This document shows, piece by piece, positions 35,501 to 51,000 of a stretch of DNA of 64,000 nt. Below the pieces are notes generated by a model, which ran no database searches, had not been told where the DNA came from, and saw nothing but the letters and a program-made list of their open reading frames with translations. The DNA is taken from NCBI RefSeq assembly GCF_040436345.1, contig NC_133234.1:10974446-11038445 (forward strand), written 5' to 3'. The position numbers and the translations under genes are program-made. Position 1 is the first letter of the stretch, and the number at the start of each line of letters is the position of its first letter. Source of the DNA: Pagrus major (Eukaryota; Chordata; Actinopteri; Spariformes; Sparidae).

Positions 35501-38500
35501 AATTAAATGACTCTACCGCTCTCATGTCTGTTTGTTCAATTTTAAGCCAAGAGACATTAGCACAAGTTAGGCTAGCTGCGCCTGCCTGCTTCCTGTTATA
35601 TGCCATGATAAGCCAACGGCCTCCTGACTCCAAACAAACGCCTGGAGCAAAGTGGTATCAATCTCCTTATCTCACTTTTGGCAAGAAACTGAGTAGACTA
35701 ATTATTTTTCCAAAATTTCGAAAACAATCACTTTAAACCCTGTAAGTGGCATCTGCTGTATGACTCATGGTGAATATGAGGGAGTAATTTCTGAGGAAAT
35801 TAGAAGAAACCACCTCCTATCAATGTGTCTGGACCGTAAAATATCAGTAACAATAACACAGATTGTGTTTTTTACAAACCAGGCACAGATTGAAAGCAAG
35901 CAAACAAGGAAGAATGAAGGTTGTTTCAAAGGGTTCACTCATTGTTCAGTCAGTTATGACTCCTCTCGTCACACTCCACAGCTCTCTAATGATCCCAGAC
36001 CTCAAACACCCTCGTCCTGCGTCCACCGTTAAACTCAAGGCTCTCAGGTACATTGGGAGTTTCATCCATGGGACCTCTAAAGAGACCAGAGACTCACTTA
36101 CCGCTCTTAAACCCCGTCACACTTCAGTCCATTCACAAAAATACCCCATGATTCTTCTTCGACCGCTCCGTTGGCGTCTGAGGTAGTTTATTAAGGATTT
36201 CAACCAGTATTTAGTGTCTATAAAAACTGAAAAACACCTCACATAATGAACATATGAACCACACGTGCTGTTTTTATTGTTATTTGAGTTTTGCCTTCAG
36301 CTTTTTGGATTTTATGAATCAAGATTTATTGTTAATGCCCGGGGCTACAGTTTGTTTTATTTGCTCTAGTAATGAATGATGTTGTGTGCTGTGTGTGATG
36401 GCAGGTCATCGCTTTGTGTTAAGGAAACTGTCACAGCTATTGATCTGCAGCAAGCACAGTAGACATGCTGAATGACAGTAGACACTCAAAACACTGACCA
36501 GTAATAAATTGGTACAAAACCCAAAAAGGTCACACTTTATATTCATTATTATGAGAAACTGATGATCAATATTCAAGGTGGCATGTGTGATTGGTAATAA
36601 TGACTGCAGAGGATTGTCCAATTTGCTCTGTAAGTTGTTTGTGTGTGAGTTTAGTGTAAGCAAGGGAAATGAAATGATCAGTTGATCTACAGAAAAATCG
36701 TCAGCACTGGATATTGATTCATCATTAAGGGCATTTTTAACACAAAAGTTATCTTGCTTACACTGTTGTTAGCCTGTTGGGGAAGCTAACACTGATGTTA
36801 GCCTGTTGGAGGAGCTACAGTTAGCCTGTTAGCTTTGAATTTCTTGCACCATGTATTAATGGGTATAGTGTATATTCTCCTCTCCACCAACATAGTTAAT
36901 GCCTCGAAATCATCAAAGCTAGAATTGAACGCCCGCTTCTCTGTCGATCATAATAAGCCAGCCATTCCATCATATCACACGGTCTTCCAACAGCAGATAA
37001 ACTCGGCCAGTTTATCAAAAGACTCTCTCTGTTTATTGAGCTGAGATTTTGATAATATCATGATTTATGCTGTGATTGTTGGTTGTGGTGGCTTGTTTAT
37101 ACAAGTTGTGCACAAGTGTGCTAAGTCCCAAGAGTTTTTTGGACGTAGTTGGTTCGATTCAAGAAGATTTCTATTTGAAGTCTTTATGATGGTGGTGATA
37201 TTCCCACGAGATGAAAGGACATTTATTCACCCCACAATGGAGGACAGAAACGTGACAAAGATCTGACTTCTTTTCGAGCGACCTGTGTCACAATGAACAC
37301 TCTGTTCTGCGCTCCCGAGGAGGTTAAACCACAGTCGCCTCTCCACGTCTTTCTGTCACAGTGGATTCTGCATTAATCACAGTGACATCAGTATGATAAC
37401 AGGAAGGGAGTAGCTCATCTATGGTAACCTCCAAGCAGCATTTCTCCCCACCTGCACTGGAATGCGTATCATTTAGATACCATTCGATCCTGAGTCACAC
37501 AGGAGGCGGCCTCATTCCATTACACACACTGCTTGGGCAAGCCGAATGATGCATGTCAGCGATAAAACCTTGCTACAAGGCGATGACCAATGACTGCGGC
37601 GGAGTTCAACTCAGGTGTCGCTTGCACAATAGAGGGAAGTTTGTCTGTAAAGTGGCGAAATGAAGGTGAGCCAGAGAAAAGGTGCTAACAGGTGAGTTGC
37701 CACTGCTTGCCCTGACAACGTCATCTCATACAGTTTCCTTATCAAACACCAGTAGGCACTGGTTTTGTTGGTGCAGGGCACTCCCAGCTCATAAATGGCA
37801 TCACCTGTTGAGAATGTCAAAGGCGTTTCTGTGTGTCCTGTCAGCAGTCTTGTAAATCAGGCATTTGATGCAGATGTTGGAAAGAGGGCATACAATCTAA
37901 CTCATCAAAAGAAATGTAACACTGTTGTTAGCCAGTTGGAGCTCAGGCTACCAAGCTACATGTGTTGTAAAGAAGTCATTGTCAAAGTTCATGTTATCTG
38001 CATATTATTCACTTTCCACTATGATAAAGTTGAGCACGGCATAATGAAGTGGAGGAGAGAAGAAGCAAAGTGTTCATCATGAATCATAAGTCATATGAGT
38101 GAATCATAGATACTTAAAATTCTCTCAAGAGAGAGAGCAAATCGCCAGCAACAGACGGAGATGTGAGATGAGACAAACAGGAAAACAGTCGCTATGCTGT
38201 TGTTGTTCTTTTGAGGGGATGAACCTGAACAGCGGTCCACTTCAGCCCAGCGGTTCCACAGTTTTTTATTCACACTTTAGCTCGAGAGAATCCATTTTTA
38301 CCTTTACTTTTACACCTCAGCCCTCACACCTTCTTTCCTCAGAGAGAAAGCCAAGAAGCATCACATCTTCTTTACAACATTGTACTCTGTCCCTCTCAAC
38401 ACCCTCTTCAGATTCACGAGTCACTGTACAGATTATATATACACCAACCTGTGATAACTTTCTGTAGCATTTAGCCTCCCTCAGGCAGACTTTCACACCT

Positions 38501-41500
38501 TGTTAACCCCAAAGGTGAAACCTGCAGGTGTACAACGGCCTCTTTGAACCCCCCCTCCCGGCCTTTTCTCAGCCTCCCCCTTCCAGCCCAGCGCACGCTG
38601 TTGTTGGGGCTGTACAAACAGCCCCTGAGCCCCAGCGCCACCCCTCCCCGTCCAAGCACAAAGGCAGCATTTACCAGTACGTTCTGGTGACCTTCAGAGG
38701 GCAATGTTGTTGTAGCTGGACGCTGCCCGCTGGATCACCGAAGTACAGCTCTGTATCAGCGGGTCATTACGTTTGTTTGCTCTGCGCGGAGGCGTGCGGG
38801 GAGGAATGTCAGGTGTTGGGTCAAATGTGTATGCGTGGTGAGGTGGCTGACACGAGCAACTCTCTAGAGATGTTCACTTAAAAATCACAAGGTGAACCCA
38901 ACACCTGTGCTTTCTTAACAGTCCTCTGAAGGTGTTGAAACTCTTGCAGGTTGTTGCTCTTTTCCCCAGTGACACAATCACATGTCCAGATATGAGGTCC
39001 CATACTGTTTTTACAGGTTTCACCAGAACAGCGTGTCCTATAGTAAACCTTGAGTCTAGATTTCACCCCATTGTGACAGAGGTAGCACTATAAACTGCTT
39101 AGCTACGATTGTCCACTTCTGTTTACAGTATTGACTCACTGCCATTGTCTCGTGTCATACGCTGCTCTATCTATGCTGTAGCCCGTCTGTGAATGAATGG
39201 AGACTGTTCTATATCTGACCGCACAATACCAGAACGTTTCATAGAGATTACTTATTGACAGCTGTTCAAATATTGAATGGAGATAAGTCATCTGAAAAAT
39301 ATGGGCTGTAAAGATGTATGCGAGGCTTAATGAAAATGAGGCTAACGCCTATACAGGAAATTTGGAAAAGTGTTTATTTTCTGATGATATATCCTGACTC
39401 TGCATCTCGTTGTTTTTTCCTTTTGGATGTTCAGTTTCTCGTTTCCAAACGGTCTTTGTCACCGATTTTCCTTAAATTAATAGTTCAGCATTGTTTTTTA
39501 AAGAAAGCTTATTCCTTTTCTTGCCAGGAGTTAGATAAGAGGATTAATACCACTGTTGGCTCATGTGTTTATGCTTAATGTGAAGCGACCACCAGCAGAC
39601 ACTTAGCTTAGCTTAGCATGAAGACTGGAAACAGAGAAAACAGCTAGCATGGCGCCGTCCAAAGGAAACAAAACTATCAGCACCCGTAAAGCGCACTAAT
39701 TAACACTATTGTTATCTTTCAAAAACTGTATTGTTATAACTCCTCCGAAAATAAATGGATTATATTCAAAGGTGTAATTTATAATGACCAGAATCTGAAA
39801 GTAGCTCCAAAACCATAGGGGACAGCAACTGCTAACTGCTGCTCACTATACGCTTTGTAGCTATTGTATCGTACGTAGTTAGCAAGTAGCTCAGTTGGCG
39901 TATGTCTCCAAGCTGAAACTACGGGGGGGCCGTCAGACGCATCTTGAGGGACAAAGTGGTATTGGACAGGGCTAGCTGGTTAGCATGCTAACAATAAACA
40001 CCTTTACAACACAGTACATAGATGTCTTTAATATAACGTCAACACTGTTGTCCCCTCACAAGTTTCTCTTTCTTTGTAATAATCTCCGAATTCTACTTAA
40101 AGTTGTTCCTGATGTCTTCCTAGGTGTGGTTCTGATGGAGATCGCAGAGGCCCACAGAAAGGTCCACAATGAACTGGAAGAGAATGTGAGTAGCCTCAAA
40201 ATACATGTGGTAATATCCTTTATTTTACTGCCAACAGCTTCTACTGTGTACTAAGTTTGATGGTGTTGCACAATATGATGGGAAAACACACTGGATGTGA
40301 TAAACCATTTATGTTAGCTAGGAAGTTGTTGAATGCTAATGTTAGCTAACGGGCTATCAAATATGTTGTTTTACCTTGAAATGTGGCCCGATGTCCCTCC
40401 AGATTTTCATTATCCAGCATCTTTTCAGTTGTTGATTGATTGGGGAGATGTGAAATAGAAATAATTTGTCAGATTTTCTAGACTTTCGTACTTTATGAAA
40501 AAAGCCCCATCAAGCATTGAAATGTCACCTGTTGAACATGTGGAGGTGAAAGATGATAATTCCTAGAAGTACCCTGTGGCCATTAACATCCTTGCCTTGA
40601 CATATGAGACGGCGATTCTTCTATTTGCTACACTTTCTCTTCTGGACAGATAACCTCTGCAACCTTTTAAGCTCATTCTTTTCATTTTAGAGAGTTTGAA
40701 ATAGTTGTAACAAAAGGTGAAAGAAAGTTTGACGCGAGTGAAAAAAGTATCAGTGTCATTCCCGACCCTGCTGCCTGGGGATGAAATGCTTCGGATACCT
40801 GTGTTCGGTGTTCAGAAGTAAAATGAAGCATTTAAATACGGCAACGACTGAAACACAACACTCGGTCTGATGTGAGAAGTTTGAGAACCGAGTACAATCT
40901 CTCTCCTGGACTCAATTTAATTACGCTTTGAGTGGGGAAAGTTGTTAATCTTTAACCTTAACAGGCTGATAAGACATCCCTGGTCGGTGGGATATTATCC
41001 TCTCAGAAACCCATTATCATGCATTCCAGCGGGTCACTCCACGCTTATCGTAGCGTTACTCAACTGTACATTGCGTTTCGAACAGTGCGCATGCAGCATG
41101 ATGGATGGTGCAATGAGTTTGAGCTGTGTGTGTGTTTTCTCTCTTGTTCTGCAGTTCAAGAGGTTCCACAGAGACGTTGTTGTCGAGCTGGAGAAGAAGA
41201 CAGACATGGATGTTAAATACATGAATGTAAGTGCGTCCATCAGTGCTACCAGACAGTAAGATACATATAGATTAGGTTTGAAATTCAGACTCTCAAAACT
41301 GGTTCTTAAGTTCAGTGCATAACGTGCCACGTTCAATTTGGGATGGCAAATTCATAATATAATTTCTCCCATCAGTTTGTAAGGCTATGTAAGTACTGAC
41401 ATTACTTTCAAATAAAGATTCTCTTCCATGTGGGGGGAGGTTATATTATATTAAAGGTGCAATATGTAAGATTTTTAGTTTCAAACAATCTAAAATGAAC

Positions 41501-44500
41501 TACAGTTATCAACAGAATGTGAAGAAATTACAGTTTTGACATGATGTTTTGTGTTGAAGAGATATCTACTAAAGTTAGCATGCTAACCAGCTAGCCCTAG
41601 GCCTGAAAACCTCTGGTAGTCCTGCTAGCTGTGCGACTAACTGAGCTAACAAGCTAACAGTGGCTACAGTCATGGATGTCTAAAAATAATGCAGTGAGCA
41701 GCAGTTAGCAGCAGTTAGCAGTAACTCTGGTGAAATGCTGCCCCTGTTTATTGGGAGTATGAATTCAAGGTGACCAATTCTTACATATTACACCTTTAAA
41801 GGTTGTTTCATACATTTGTATGATTGAATTTGTGCTCTTTCAAACACAGAGTAATGATTCATTACGATTCATTTATTTCCCGGGCACAAAAGGGAGAATA
41901 AATAACAGCAAAAGCAAGGAGTATCTGCCCAGAATTTCACAGTTGGCGTCTCCAGTGAACGGATGTTTATTTCAGCTTCAGCTTCTGTGCGTCTAAGGAA
42001 CACTAGATTAATAGAAACTTTGTCAGTTCATCTCTTCACTCCTGTCTCTCGTGCCTCTCCTGTCAAACATCTGCAGGCCACCTTCAAGCGCTATCAGTCC
42101 GAGCACAAGCTGAAGCAGGACTCCCTGGAGCGCTCAAAGACAGAGCTGAAGAAGCTCAGGAGAAAAAGCCAGGGGAAGCACTCATCCAAGTACGAGATCA
42201 AAGAGAACGAGGTGAGACCGAAACCGATACCCCAACCTTTCCTTCCCTTCTTACTGCGCGTGCACTCGCAGAATACTTTGTATTACTTCGCAAGCAGCGG
42301 TGCTGTTACATGCTTACGCTCTGATGCACATGAGGAGAATATGACAAGTGTGCAATTTATGTATGTGGCCAAGATAGTTTTCAAGATAATCACATACCAG
42401 TGCAAAGGGGAAAGAAGGAGGTGTGCTGCACGTGGTTTTCATGTAAGAAGAAGATGCTTCATAGGACTGAAAGTCCAGGTTCTACTTTAGTATTATGTAA
42501 TGGTATGACATCATCGATGACACAAAATAACTCTTTTGGGTCGGACAGGCGATAAAAACCATCAAAGGTGCCACCACACCCGCGTCTGTCTGTAGTTTCT
42601 CTGTTTTTACACTCACTAGACTTGGCTCACTGCGCTCGGCGACAGACTGAAGATTGTGTTTTTATTGAAGGCGCACACACCTAAATTTGCACAGCGATAT
42701 GCATGAATGCACACACACACACACACAGTTTCAGATATAGAGACATCCAGGTTGTAAGGAGCGCAGCAAGTGGGATTAATCTTTACCAAACATCAAGGCT
42801 TCATTCCCAGAAACCAATAGTTTGTCATAAAAAGTCAGAGTTAAACAAATTGATAAACAAAATGTTATTTCCTTTCTAACTATTCTTTTATTATCTGAGG
42901 ACTGACGGTTTGACGGCGCACTAAATATGTTTTGTATCCCAAAAATAGAGCCGGTCGGGCTGCAACACAGAGGGAAATCAAATTCCCCGAAATTGAGACC
43001 TTGCTTAAAATCCGTTTAGGTCTTACACTCGTCTGCCCACAGAGGACGTGATTGAAGTGTTCAGGTTACTAACAGCAGTAAATCAGCTTTGCATTCACAT
43101 GGAAAAAACAGCCGTGTGGACTCATAAAACTTTATCTGTTGCATCTCAAAAGCAGTGAGATGACAGGCAGAGCTAAAACAAGTGCACACAGACATGGCTC
43201 TGAAGTTAAAACAGTCAGTATCGACATCGCCTTGCTTGAGTAGGTTTGTTTTGTGACCCTGACTATGTTGGTTGAAGTGTGTTGGGTACCGCTGTCCGCT
43301 CCCAACATCAGTCTTAACATCTGGACTGCGATTTGCTTTTGATCGATGTGTTGAGATGAAGGAGGGACCGCAAAGCCTGAGTAGCAACTTCCTGTCTGAC
43401 TTTATTTAATCTATCAACCATTTTATGGCCCCGCTGTCGATGATGGACGGTGTGTACGCCTGGTTTGTTTCGAGGGAACAAAGCCTTTAATTGAGAAGTC
43501 CAGATTGTAGGTTGTAAAAGAGTCGTTAGGATGCACACTTTGTCTGATTTTCTCTGCTGCTTAAGTCTGAGTCAGTCTCTGGTTTGTCCTCGCATTTGAG
43601 TGGTACCTTTTAGTAAGTCGTCTTATCCGGGTGGAGCTTAATAGCCCGAGCCTGGCTCTCAGTCTGAGCTGAGACTGGGCCACTCCTCTCTGTAAATAAT
43701 GGGCTCGGTCCTCTCGGCCTGTTCTCACCTCCTCTCCCTGAGAGTCTCTGACCATTGTTGCTGTGAAAATGGGAAATGAAGAGCCTTGATTTGGCGTCTG
43801 ATGGGCTATGATAGAGAGAGACAGAGAAAATGAGACCAGACAGTAGAGGAGGGTCGTCAACAGAGCCCTTAGAGACAGCTGCTTTACCGTCACCATGACA
43901 ACCCCGGGAAAATGGGAGAGATAGAGGGGAGTCGGTGTCGAATAATAGGATGGAGGGGTGGGCTAAGAAGTCATTTTCTAAGAGTTAGATATGTCAAATT
44001 CAGTCGGCCATCTGCTGTGTTTGAATGGCAGAGCGGTTCTCAGCCTGTCTGTAGGGAGGGTGGGTCCACCAGTCCATCAGCTGGTCTCGCACCACACTGA
44101 GATCGATCCACCGACCACAGGAGCCGCGAATAAAACTCGCCACTAAGTGCAGAGACTTCGATTACAAAGCTAATTAGTGCCTCTGAACATAAGAATTAAG
44201 TTGTGGACACTGAGTTACAGAGAGAGAGAGACCAAGAGCCAGTTTCAGGTCAGAGCACATCTGTACGCCACAATCAGGCTCGTGAAAAGGCCCTTACAAA
44301 GGTTTTGATCATTATCAGTGCAAATGTGATTCAAAAAACAGTTTGCAAAATAACCAAGATCCACCAGACTAGAAATAACTAAAAACAATTATTAAATTAA
44401 TAAAATGAAATTAAAGGTGCATTATGTCACTGATTTTCCTCTGAGAACAGCTTGTTTATTCAGTTATGGAAAAAATAAAGATTCATTAGTTTGTATCATT

Positions 44501-47500
44501 ACCTCATTAATATTGTAAATATTTAAATTCTTAGTTTGAATTTTTAAATTATATTTTTATGTATTTTATTAATTCTCATTTCATTTAATTGTATTCCATC
44601 TTTCTTTATATTTTATTATTTATTTATTGGTATATTTTGTTCTATTATTTACTAATTATAATTTTTTGTAATGATGTTTTTTTATTTTTTTATTAATTAA
44701 ATGTATTTATTTCGGGCCAGTTTTGGTGATCCTGATGAAGTGCTAAGCAGAACAGCCTGTTCTGGGTTTTGCACTTCGTGGTCACTTGTGTAAAATCTTC
44801 TCCATAAAATATAATGAAATATATTTTAATTTCTCTCATGAAACCTGACTCATTATAAATCCTGTGTCCTGACCTCACTGCCGTCCTCTGACCCTGTCTG
44901 CAGTATGTGGAGACCATCTCGTCGCGCCAGATGGACATGCAGAAGTTCATCGCTGACGGCTGCAGAGAGGCCTTACTGGAGGAGAAGAGGCGCTTCTGTT
45001 TCCTGGCGGACAAACACTGCATGTTCTCCTATCAAATTAGCAGCTTCCACGAGAAAGTAAGCCTGGACCGAAAGCTAATCCTGCACATTCAGACACCTCC
45101 GCATACAGCCTGTTTAACACCCGTTCTCTTTCTTCCTCCCTGTGTTTTCAGGCCAAAGAGATGCTGGCCATGAAGCTCCCCAGCTGGCAGGAAAAGTGCA
45201 GCGACATCACGAAGGTGCCGGACACGGTGATGACCATGATAGAGGAGCTGTCCACCACTCCAGAACAATCACCGCTGGTTGAACGCTACAACAGGGTGAG
45301 TATTAGCTCAGTGTGCGTGGACTATACTGATTTGGGTTATACCATGAACAACACTGGCATCATTTCGAGCTTTATTCATCACTAACTTTGATACTCATCT
45401 TACTGTCAGATAAAAGCTGTGAATAAAAGTGTTAGAAATAGTGAAAAGGAGTCCCTGGAGTGTTTATCCTGTCTTGTTGCTTGTAGTTTATCTTGCAAAG
45501 GTGCTGATATCTGATCGAAGCTGCCGTGTGTAAAGTGGCTGGTTATCGTTATGTGGCTGTCAGCCAGGGGAAACCCTGCTTGTGCTATTGTTGTGTTGTT
45601 TAAAGTCCACTGAGGGCCTTTAGGCGTTGGCTATTTATTGCTGTGTGGGAGGAGGACAATAAGCTTCAATTACAGTAATGACTGCTTCCCTTAAACCTGG
45701 TCGTTCAGACAAAAACTTGTTGTCATTTTATTATTAGCGACTCATATTTTGGCTGATCATGTTCTTCTTCATCTCCTCAGAACAACGTGGAGCCTCCTCC
45801 AGCACCGGCACTAAAGGCACAGATCAGCCCGCTAGCCAACATGTTCAACCCAGAGCCCAGATCTCCACTCACCTCCTCTTCAGACCACAACTCAGGTACA
45901 GATGGCAGAAGTCAGTTAAAGGTGCAATATGTCACAACGTCTATGTTGAGGAGATATTTACTGAAGTTAGCATGCTAACCAGCTAGCCCCTTTTGCTGTC
46001 CTGGTCCAGTGCTCCTGAGCTAGCGGTGTAAGGACCAACACTTCCCTGGCGCTCCAAGCTTACCGTTCAGATTGCTAGCCACTTGCTAGCTACCGGTAGC
46101 AGCAACTAGCGGTTACTGTGGTGATATGCTGCCTCCTATTTGTTTTGAGTATAAACTCAACAGGTGGCCAGTTCTTACATATTGCACCTTTAACCTCAGT
46201 TTGAAGTTTTGGTGGATGACTGATATTGTCACATTTCTAATCTTTGCTTTTTTAAAAAAAAATCCTCCTGTCTCCAGACCAGGGCAGCATCGGAGAGGGC
46301 AATCTGTCCCGCTCTACATCCCAGTCGTCTGGCCTCAGCATGGGCAGGAAGCTCCGGGTCATGACCATCTTCCCCCACACGGCGGGCAACAACAGCACAC
46401 TCCTCAGCTTCGACCACGGTGACATCATCAGCCTGCTCATCCAAGAAGAGAAGGACGGCTGGCTGTACGGAGAGCTGGAAAGGACACAGCAGTAAGTTTT
46501 GAAATATTTTTATATTCAGGGATGCGTTGATGGCGTCATGATGCCTCAGCTCTGTTTATCTCACCTGTCTATTTTTCTGGTTTTAAAGTCTGGTGTTTCT
46601 GAACTTTTCTTTTTGTCAGCGAATCTCACGAAAAGATCAAAACCCACGATATATTTATAATATATAATATAAACTTATGACAGTGTTAAACTCTAACCTT
46701 ACGGGATGGATAAGATATGTAAGCGTTTCACGTAGCCTATTATTCTCATTGTGAAATCGCTCCTTAGCATTGTCAATCTAAACACAACCTTTGGCACACC
46801 CTCGAGAGGAAATGTGCTTTCGTTACAACAAATATGCAGCAAGCGTTATTCACATAGCTCAGTTTAGCAGTACTAGTTTCTGCTTTGTGTTTGTGAATAT
46901 TTTGCTGCGCCAATACATCATGCCTCGAAACGAAGAGTATGTCAGGTATGCTCGACACGACAGTCGTAAAGCTCGATCTCTCTCTCTCCCTCCCTCTCTT
47001 TCTCTCTCTCGCCCTTAGCTCTGTCCTGTAAAGTTTCATGACTGCATCTTACATGATTGTGATGTGAGCTATCACGCTGACAAAATCTGTCCACAAACAG
47101 AAAAGATTATCACCTGGCAAAGTACTCAAAGTCGCTTCTGTGGTAGATCCGGACAGATTTGTCAAAAGTAGAAACATTCTTTAGTCAAGTTAAAGTACAG
47201 ATACTAAGTACAGGCTCTGAAATGTTCAATGCCTTTTATTTTGATCTCAACCTCACACCTGTAAAGTTTCGTGGCTGTACCTCGCCATTTGTGACGCTAT
47301 CAGACTGACAAAAAATGTTCACAGACAAGGGTCGCAACAGTTTAAGATATTCACGGTACGATAATCATCTCAGAAATTATAACAGCATGATAAACATTTT
47401 TATCAGTCGCAGTTACCCTTAACAGAATGAAAACAAGGATTTCATTTCATGGTTAAACAAATGCTTAACTATAATTTCTAAATAATAATATGTCCTGACA

Positions 47501-48044
47501 GACATGAACCTGGAAATATAATTTTTTTAAGAACACTAATATGGTAAAATTCAATACCGTAGATCAGCAAATGTACATTGTATGATAATCTTCAATTTTC
47601 ATACCAGGGTATACGTAGAAAACAGTTTATCACTGCAACCCTACCATAGACAGACAGACAGCTGGTAAAGATCCAGGTGCACACACACAAACAAGAAACA
47701 TCTGCTCTTTTATATTTCACTCAACAAATGCGTCATTTTTTCTCCACGTTACCTGTAGACAGGAGAGACGGGGAAAAATGATCCCTGCTTAATATTCTCT
47801 TCACTCCCTGTCGGCTCTGTGTGTCTTCTTTGCTCAAATTATCAGGTTGGAGAAGTTTATGTACAACATGTCATGTAGCTACAGCGGCACTCTGAGTTGC
47901 TTGTATAATTACAGTCATCTTCAGCTCCTCGCTCGATCAATTAGGACTCATAATGCAGGCGAAAGGATTACAGGGTGCTTACAGAGCTCGTGTCGAATTA
48001 TTTTTTTTATTCCCACTTTGAAGCAATTTTAACGAAAGCCTTAT

Positions 48045-48083
<39 letters not shown>

Positions 48084-51000
48084 CGTGTGTCATTAAGTGG
48101 TCTTTTAAATTGAAGTGGTTTTAATGCAGTCAGCGGCGGTTTGTCAAGAAGAGAGGATAAATCACATTACATTCTGTTTCTAGGCAACAAATCCAGTGCA
48201 TTGGACTGATAAGCCATCTTTTTCTCGAGCCGTGACTTGGAGACAACTTCTGAGTCTTAAGTGAACGAAATCCATCTGTCTGTCATGTTTTCTATGTCTG
48301 GTATTTGTATCTGACTCAAGTGTGTTGTTTGTAGCCGTGATTCATAACGATTTAAACTCTTCAACCCCAAAAGTCAGTGTCAGTTTTCCTGCTTTGGATC
48401 TTTTAAAGGACTAATTATTGAGGTTAAGCAACTTAACATAGGGTATTTCATCATTTTAGACATTTTTTAGACATTATTATATAATAATGTGACCCACCGA
48501 GGCTAAAAAATGCTGCTGTACACAATCTGATAGATTTATTATTTGGGTTACCTGAATATAAAACATGGAGTCTACTGTAAATGCTCAGGACAGAGATCAA
48601 GTGTTCAAAGGTTGTGCCAGATTCTACCAGTTTCCCCTTGTTTCCAGTCTTTGTGCTAAGCTAAGCTAAGCTAACAGCGGCTAGCAGCAGCCTTATGTAT
48701 ACCACACATACTTAAGAGTGTTATCAATCGTGTCATCTAACTCTGTGCAAGACATGTGAAGCATCCTGCTCTTTTATGAGTAAGATTGTATATCTAAAAT
48801 TGTTTCCTAATGCTAAGGTGTGTTTGTCTCTCTTAATAGACGGGGCTGGTTTCCCTCATCTTACTGCAGACCTTTTACTGAGTCAGTGATATCAAATAGG
48901 TAAGACAAAATAACAACATTATGGGAAGAGTATCAATAATTTGTTTTACGGCTGATGTTTGGGTGCTGAACCTTTATGTCACATGTCTTAGCAGCAATCT
49001 GGGCACGCCGGTGCGTAGACTGAGCTTGGCCAGTCTGCCTGAGCCAGAGGACGAAGAGGGGCCGGTGCTGCTGCCACCACCAGACTACAGCGACGACTCC
49101 AGCCCAGTGGTCCGCTCAATGCTCTCGCCACACAACACAGTCAGTATTCATGAGCATTCGTAGAAGCATGCACTCACCAAATGTTACCTGTTGTTACCTG
49201 TTTCAGTACAAAGTCATCACTGGTGGAGATGGTTTCAATGTGCTGTGTACAGTTTAATGATGTAATGTTGCAGGAATTCTAGTTGTTGAATTTCCTAGTT
49301 GTGCCAAAAAGTTCCTTAAAAACTAATCTTAACACGGCTTTAATATCAGGGTTTGGACAAGTAACATACTGACGTACTGTTGTTTTAAACAAACACCCTT
49401 TAGTACTTCTTTATTAATGATTGATTGTTGGTGTTTGTGACTAAAAGAAGCTGTTGGTTTGTTGTAAGGATTACATAAAAACTACTAAACGGATTTCCTC
49501 GAAACATGGATGGGGGATAAATCTCGGCCCGGAATAGTCCCCATTAACTTTTGGTGCAGATCCGGAAAATTAGATGGATTCAGCATTTTTTTCTCACTCT
49601 TTAACATCGCGAGATAAGCTGCTAGTTGCTAATACAAATCTATGCTAATGCTATGAAGATGAAGAAGAAAAATAAGTATCTGTAAGTAAGTAATTGTCTG
49701 CTATGCTGTCACATGCTGTCTGCTATGCTAGCTAGCTAGCTGCGTTGAAGGTTACTAGCTACATCTTTGCCTCAGATGTCAGTTTCTGACCAGACAAGCA
49801 CAGTCAGCAGTCAAATCCAACTAGATAAACACAGGGTAGTTTAAGTCCTCTTCTTTGACAGCTATGATGTGCCTTCAGGCAAGGCACTTAAAGCTGCATG
49901 TTTGACTGTCCTTTTACCAGACAGCTGCCATGTTAAAATGTCTATGAAGTGGGTCGTTCTAGAAAGGTACACGTTTCCTCATTGAATATCCTTATTGCCT
50001 AAGTCATTACCGACTCCACAGTCAAACCACATATAAAAATGCCATCACACGTCAAGCTTCCAGCCTGACTAATCCTGTCTTATCAAAATCTCCTAACTGC
50101 GTAGTCATTGCCTCCACACCCTTTATACGGAGCAGTGCCAGAAACACACCTTAATTCCTCTAACCAGTTTGAGGAAGTGTACTATATTTATTCATGCAGC
50201 TATTTCGCAAAACAATTTGTGAGCCTTAAGGTTGTTATGTTTACACTCTCATGGAGCCTTCTTGAAATTTTGCCACCAATACAGACTTAAGTACTGTGTC
50301 AAGACGAAGAGAGTTGTTGGCTCAAAATCTTTCAAAAGACGATGTGAAAAATGCTCCCAGCCAGGTTTTGTGCAGGAGTGGAGCTAGAGGAGGAGGAGAG
50401 AGTCACAGAGGGAGATGTAAAGGACAAGAGGGTACACACATTTTCATTCTGTGCCAGCTGATTGAGAATGAACGGTCCGGCCAGCAGGACAAGCCCGGGC
50501 AGGCACACTTCTTTCTCCCTCATCATCACCTCTTCACCACCGCCCTGTCTGTACTCAGTGTCCTTTGTATCTGCTGCCTCAGGGTTTTACCATGAAATAA
50601 ACCACAGACAGGGATACACCCTCCCAACAGGAGGAACCCCAGCAGTGCTTTTCACTTTCACTTCTTCTCACATATATTCTTTTTAGAAACTTAGCCCAGC
50701 ATGGACAAAGCTTTAATAATCCCACTATTATAGGTAGTTATAAGTAATACGTCCTCCTGCCTTTGGCAATTTGTTCAGATGTCACTGCTGACTGTGCGCT
50801 TTAGGTTTGTTATTGTGACTATGGGCCGAAGGTGGACCGTGTCACTGTTATTCCCTGAGTTGAGCCTTTCAGGCAGCATTAAAGTCCTTTTTCCTCTAGA
50901 GGACGTTGAGTTGCCTCGAGTACTGTAGATACGTGACTTTCCGCCTGCCCCTTGGATCATCTATCTTTATCTTCTTTTCTTTTCTTTTAAACATCAACGT

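Larger units (their letters stand above)
30175..40123 (+). other. baiap2l1: Large baiap2l1 intron 3: contents
   Basis: About 9.9 kb with no embedded gene that I can support. It holds several GCTAGC/GCTAAGCTAA-type repeats (30365-30520, 31085-31230, 39580-39740), a 'cctaaacctaacc' repeat (30765-30860), an approximately 80-base minisatellite (33825-34200), a tRNA-derived SINE (35106-35308) and a GGTGCAATATG-family copy (39768-40030). The remainder appears single copy. Confidence 0.55.

Noticed and set aside
46126-46422. A 98-codon open frame overlapping baiap2l1 exon 10
   Set aside because: Wrong frame; it starts in a transposon and crosses the real acceptor at 46276-46277.
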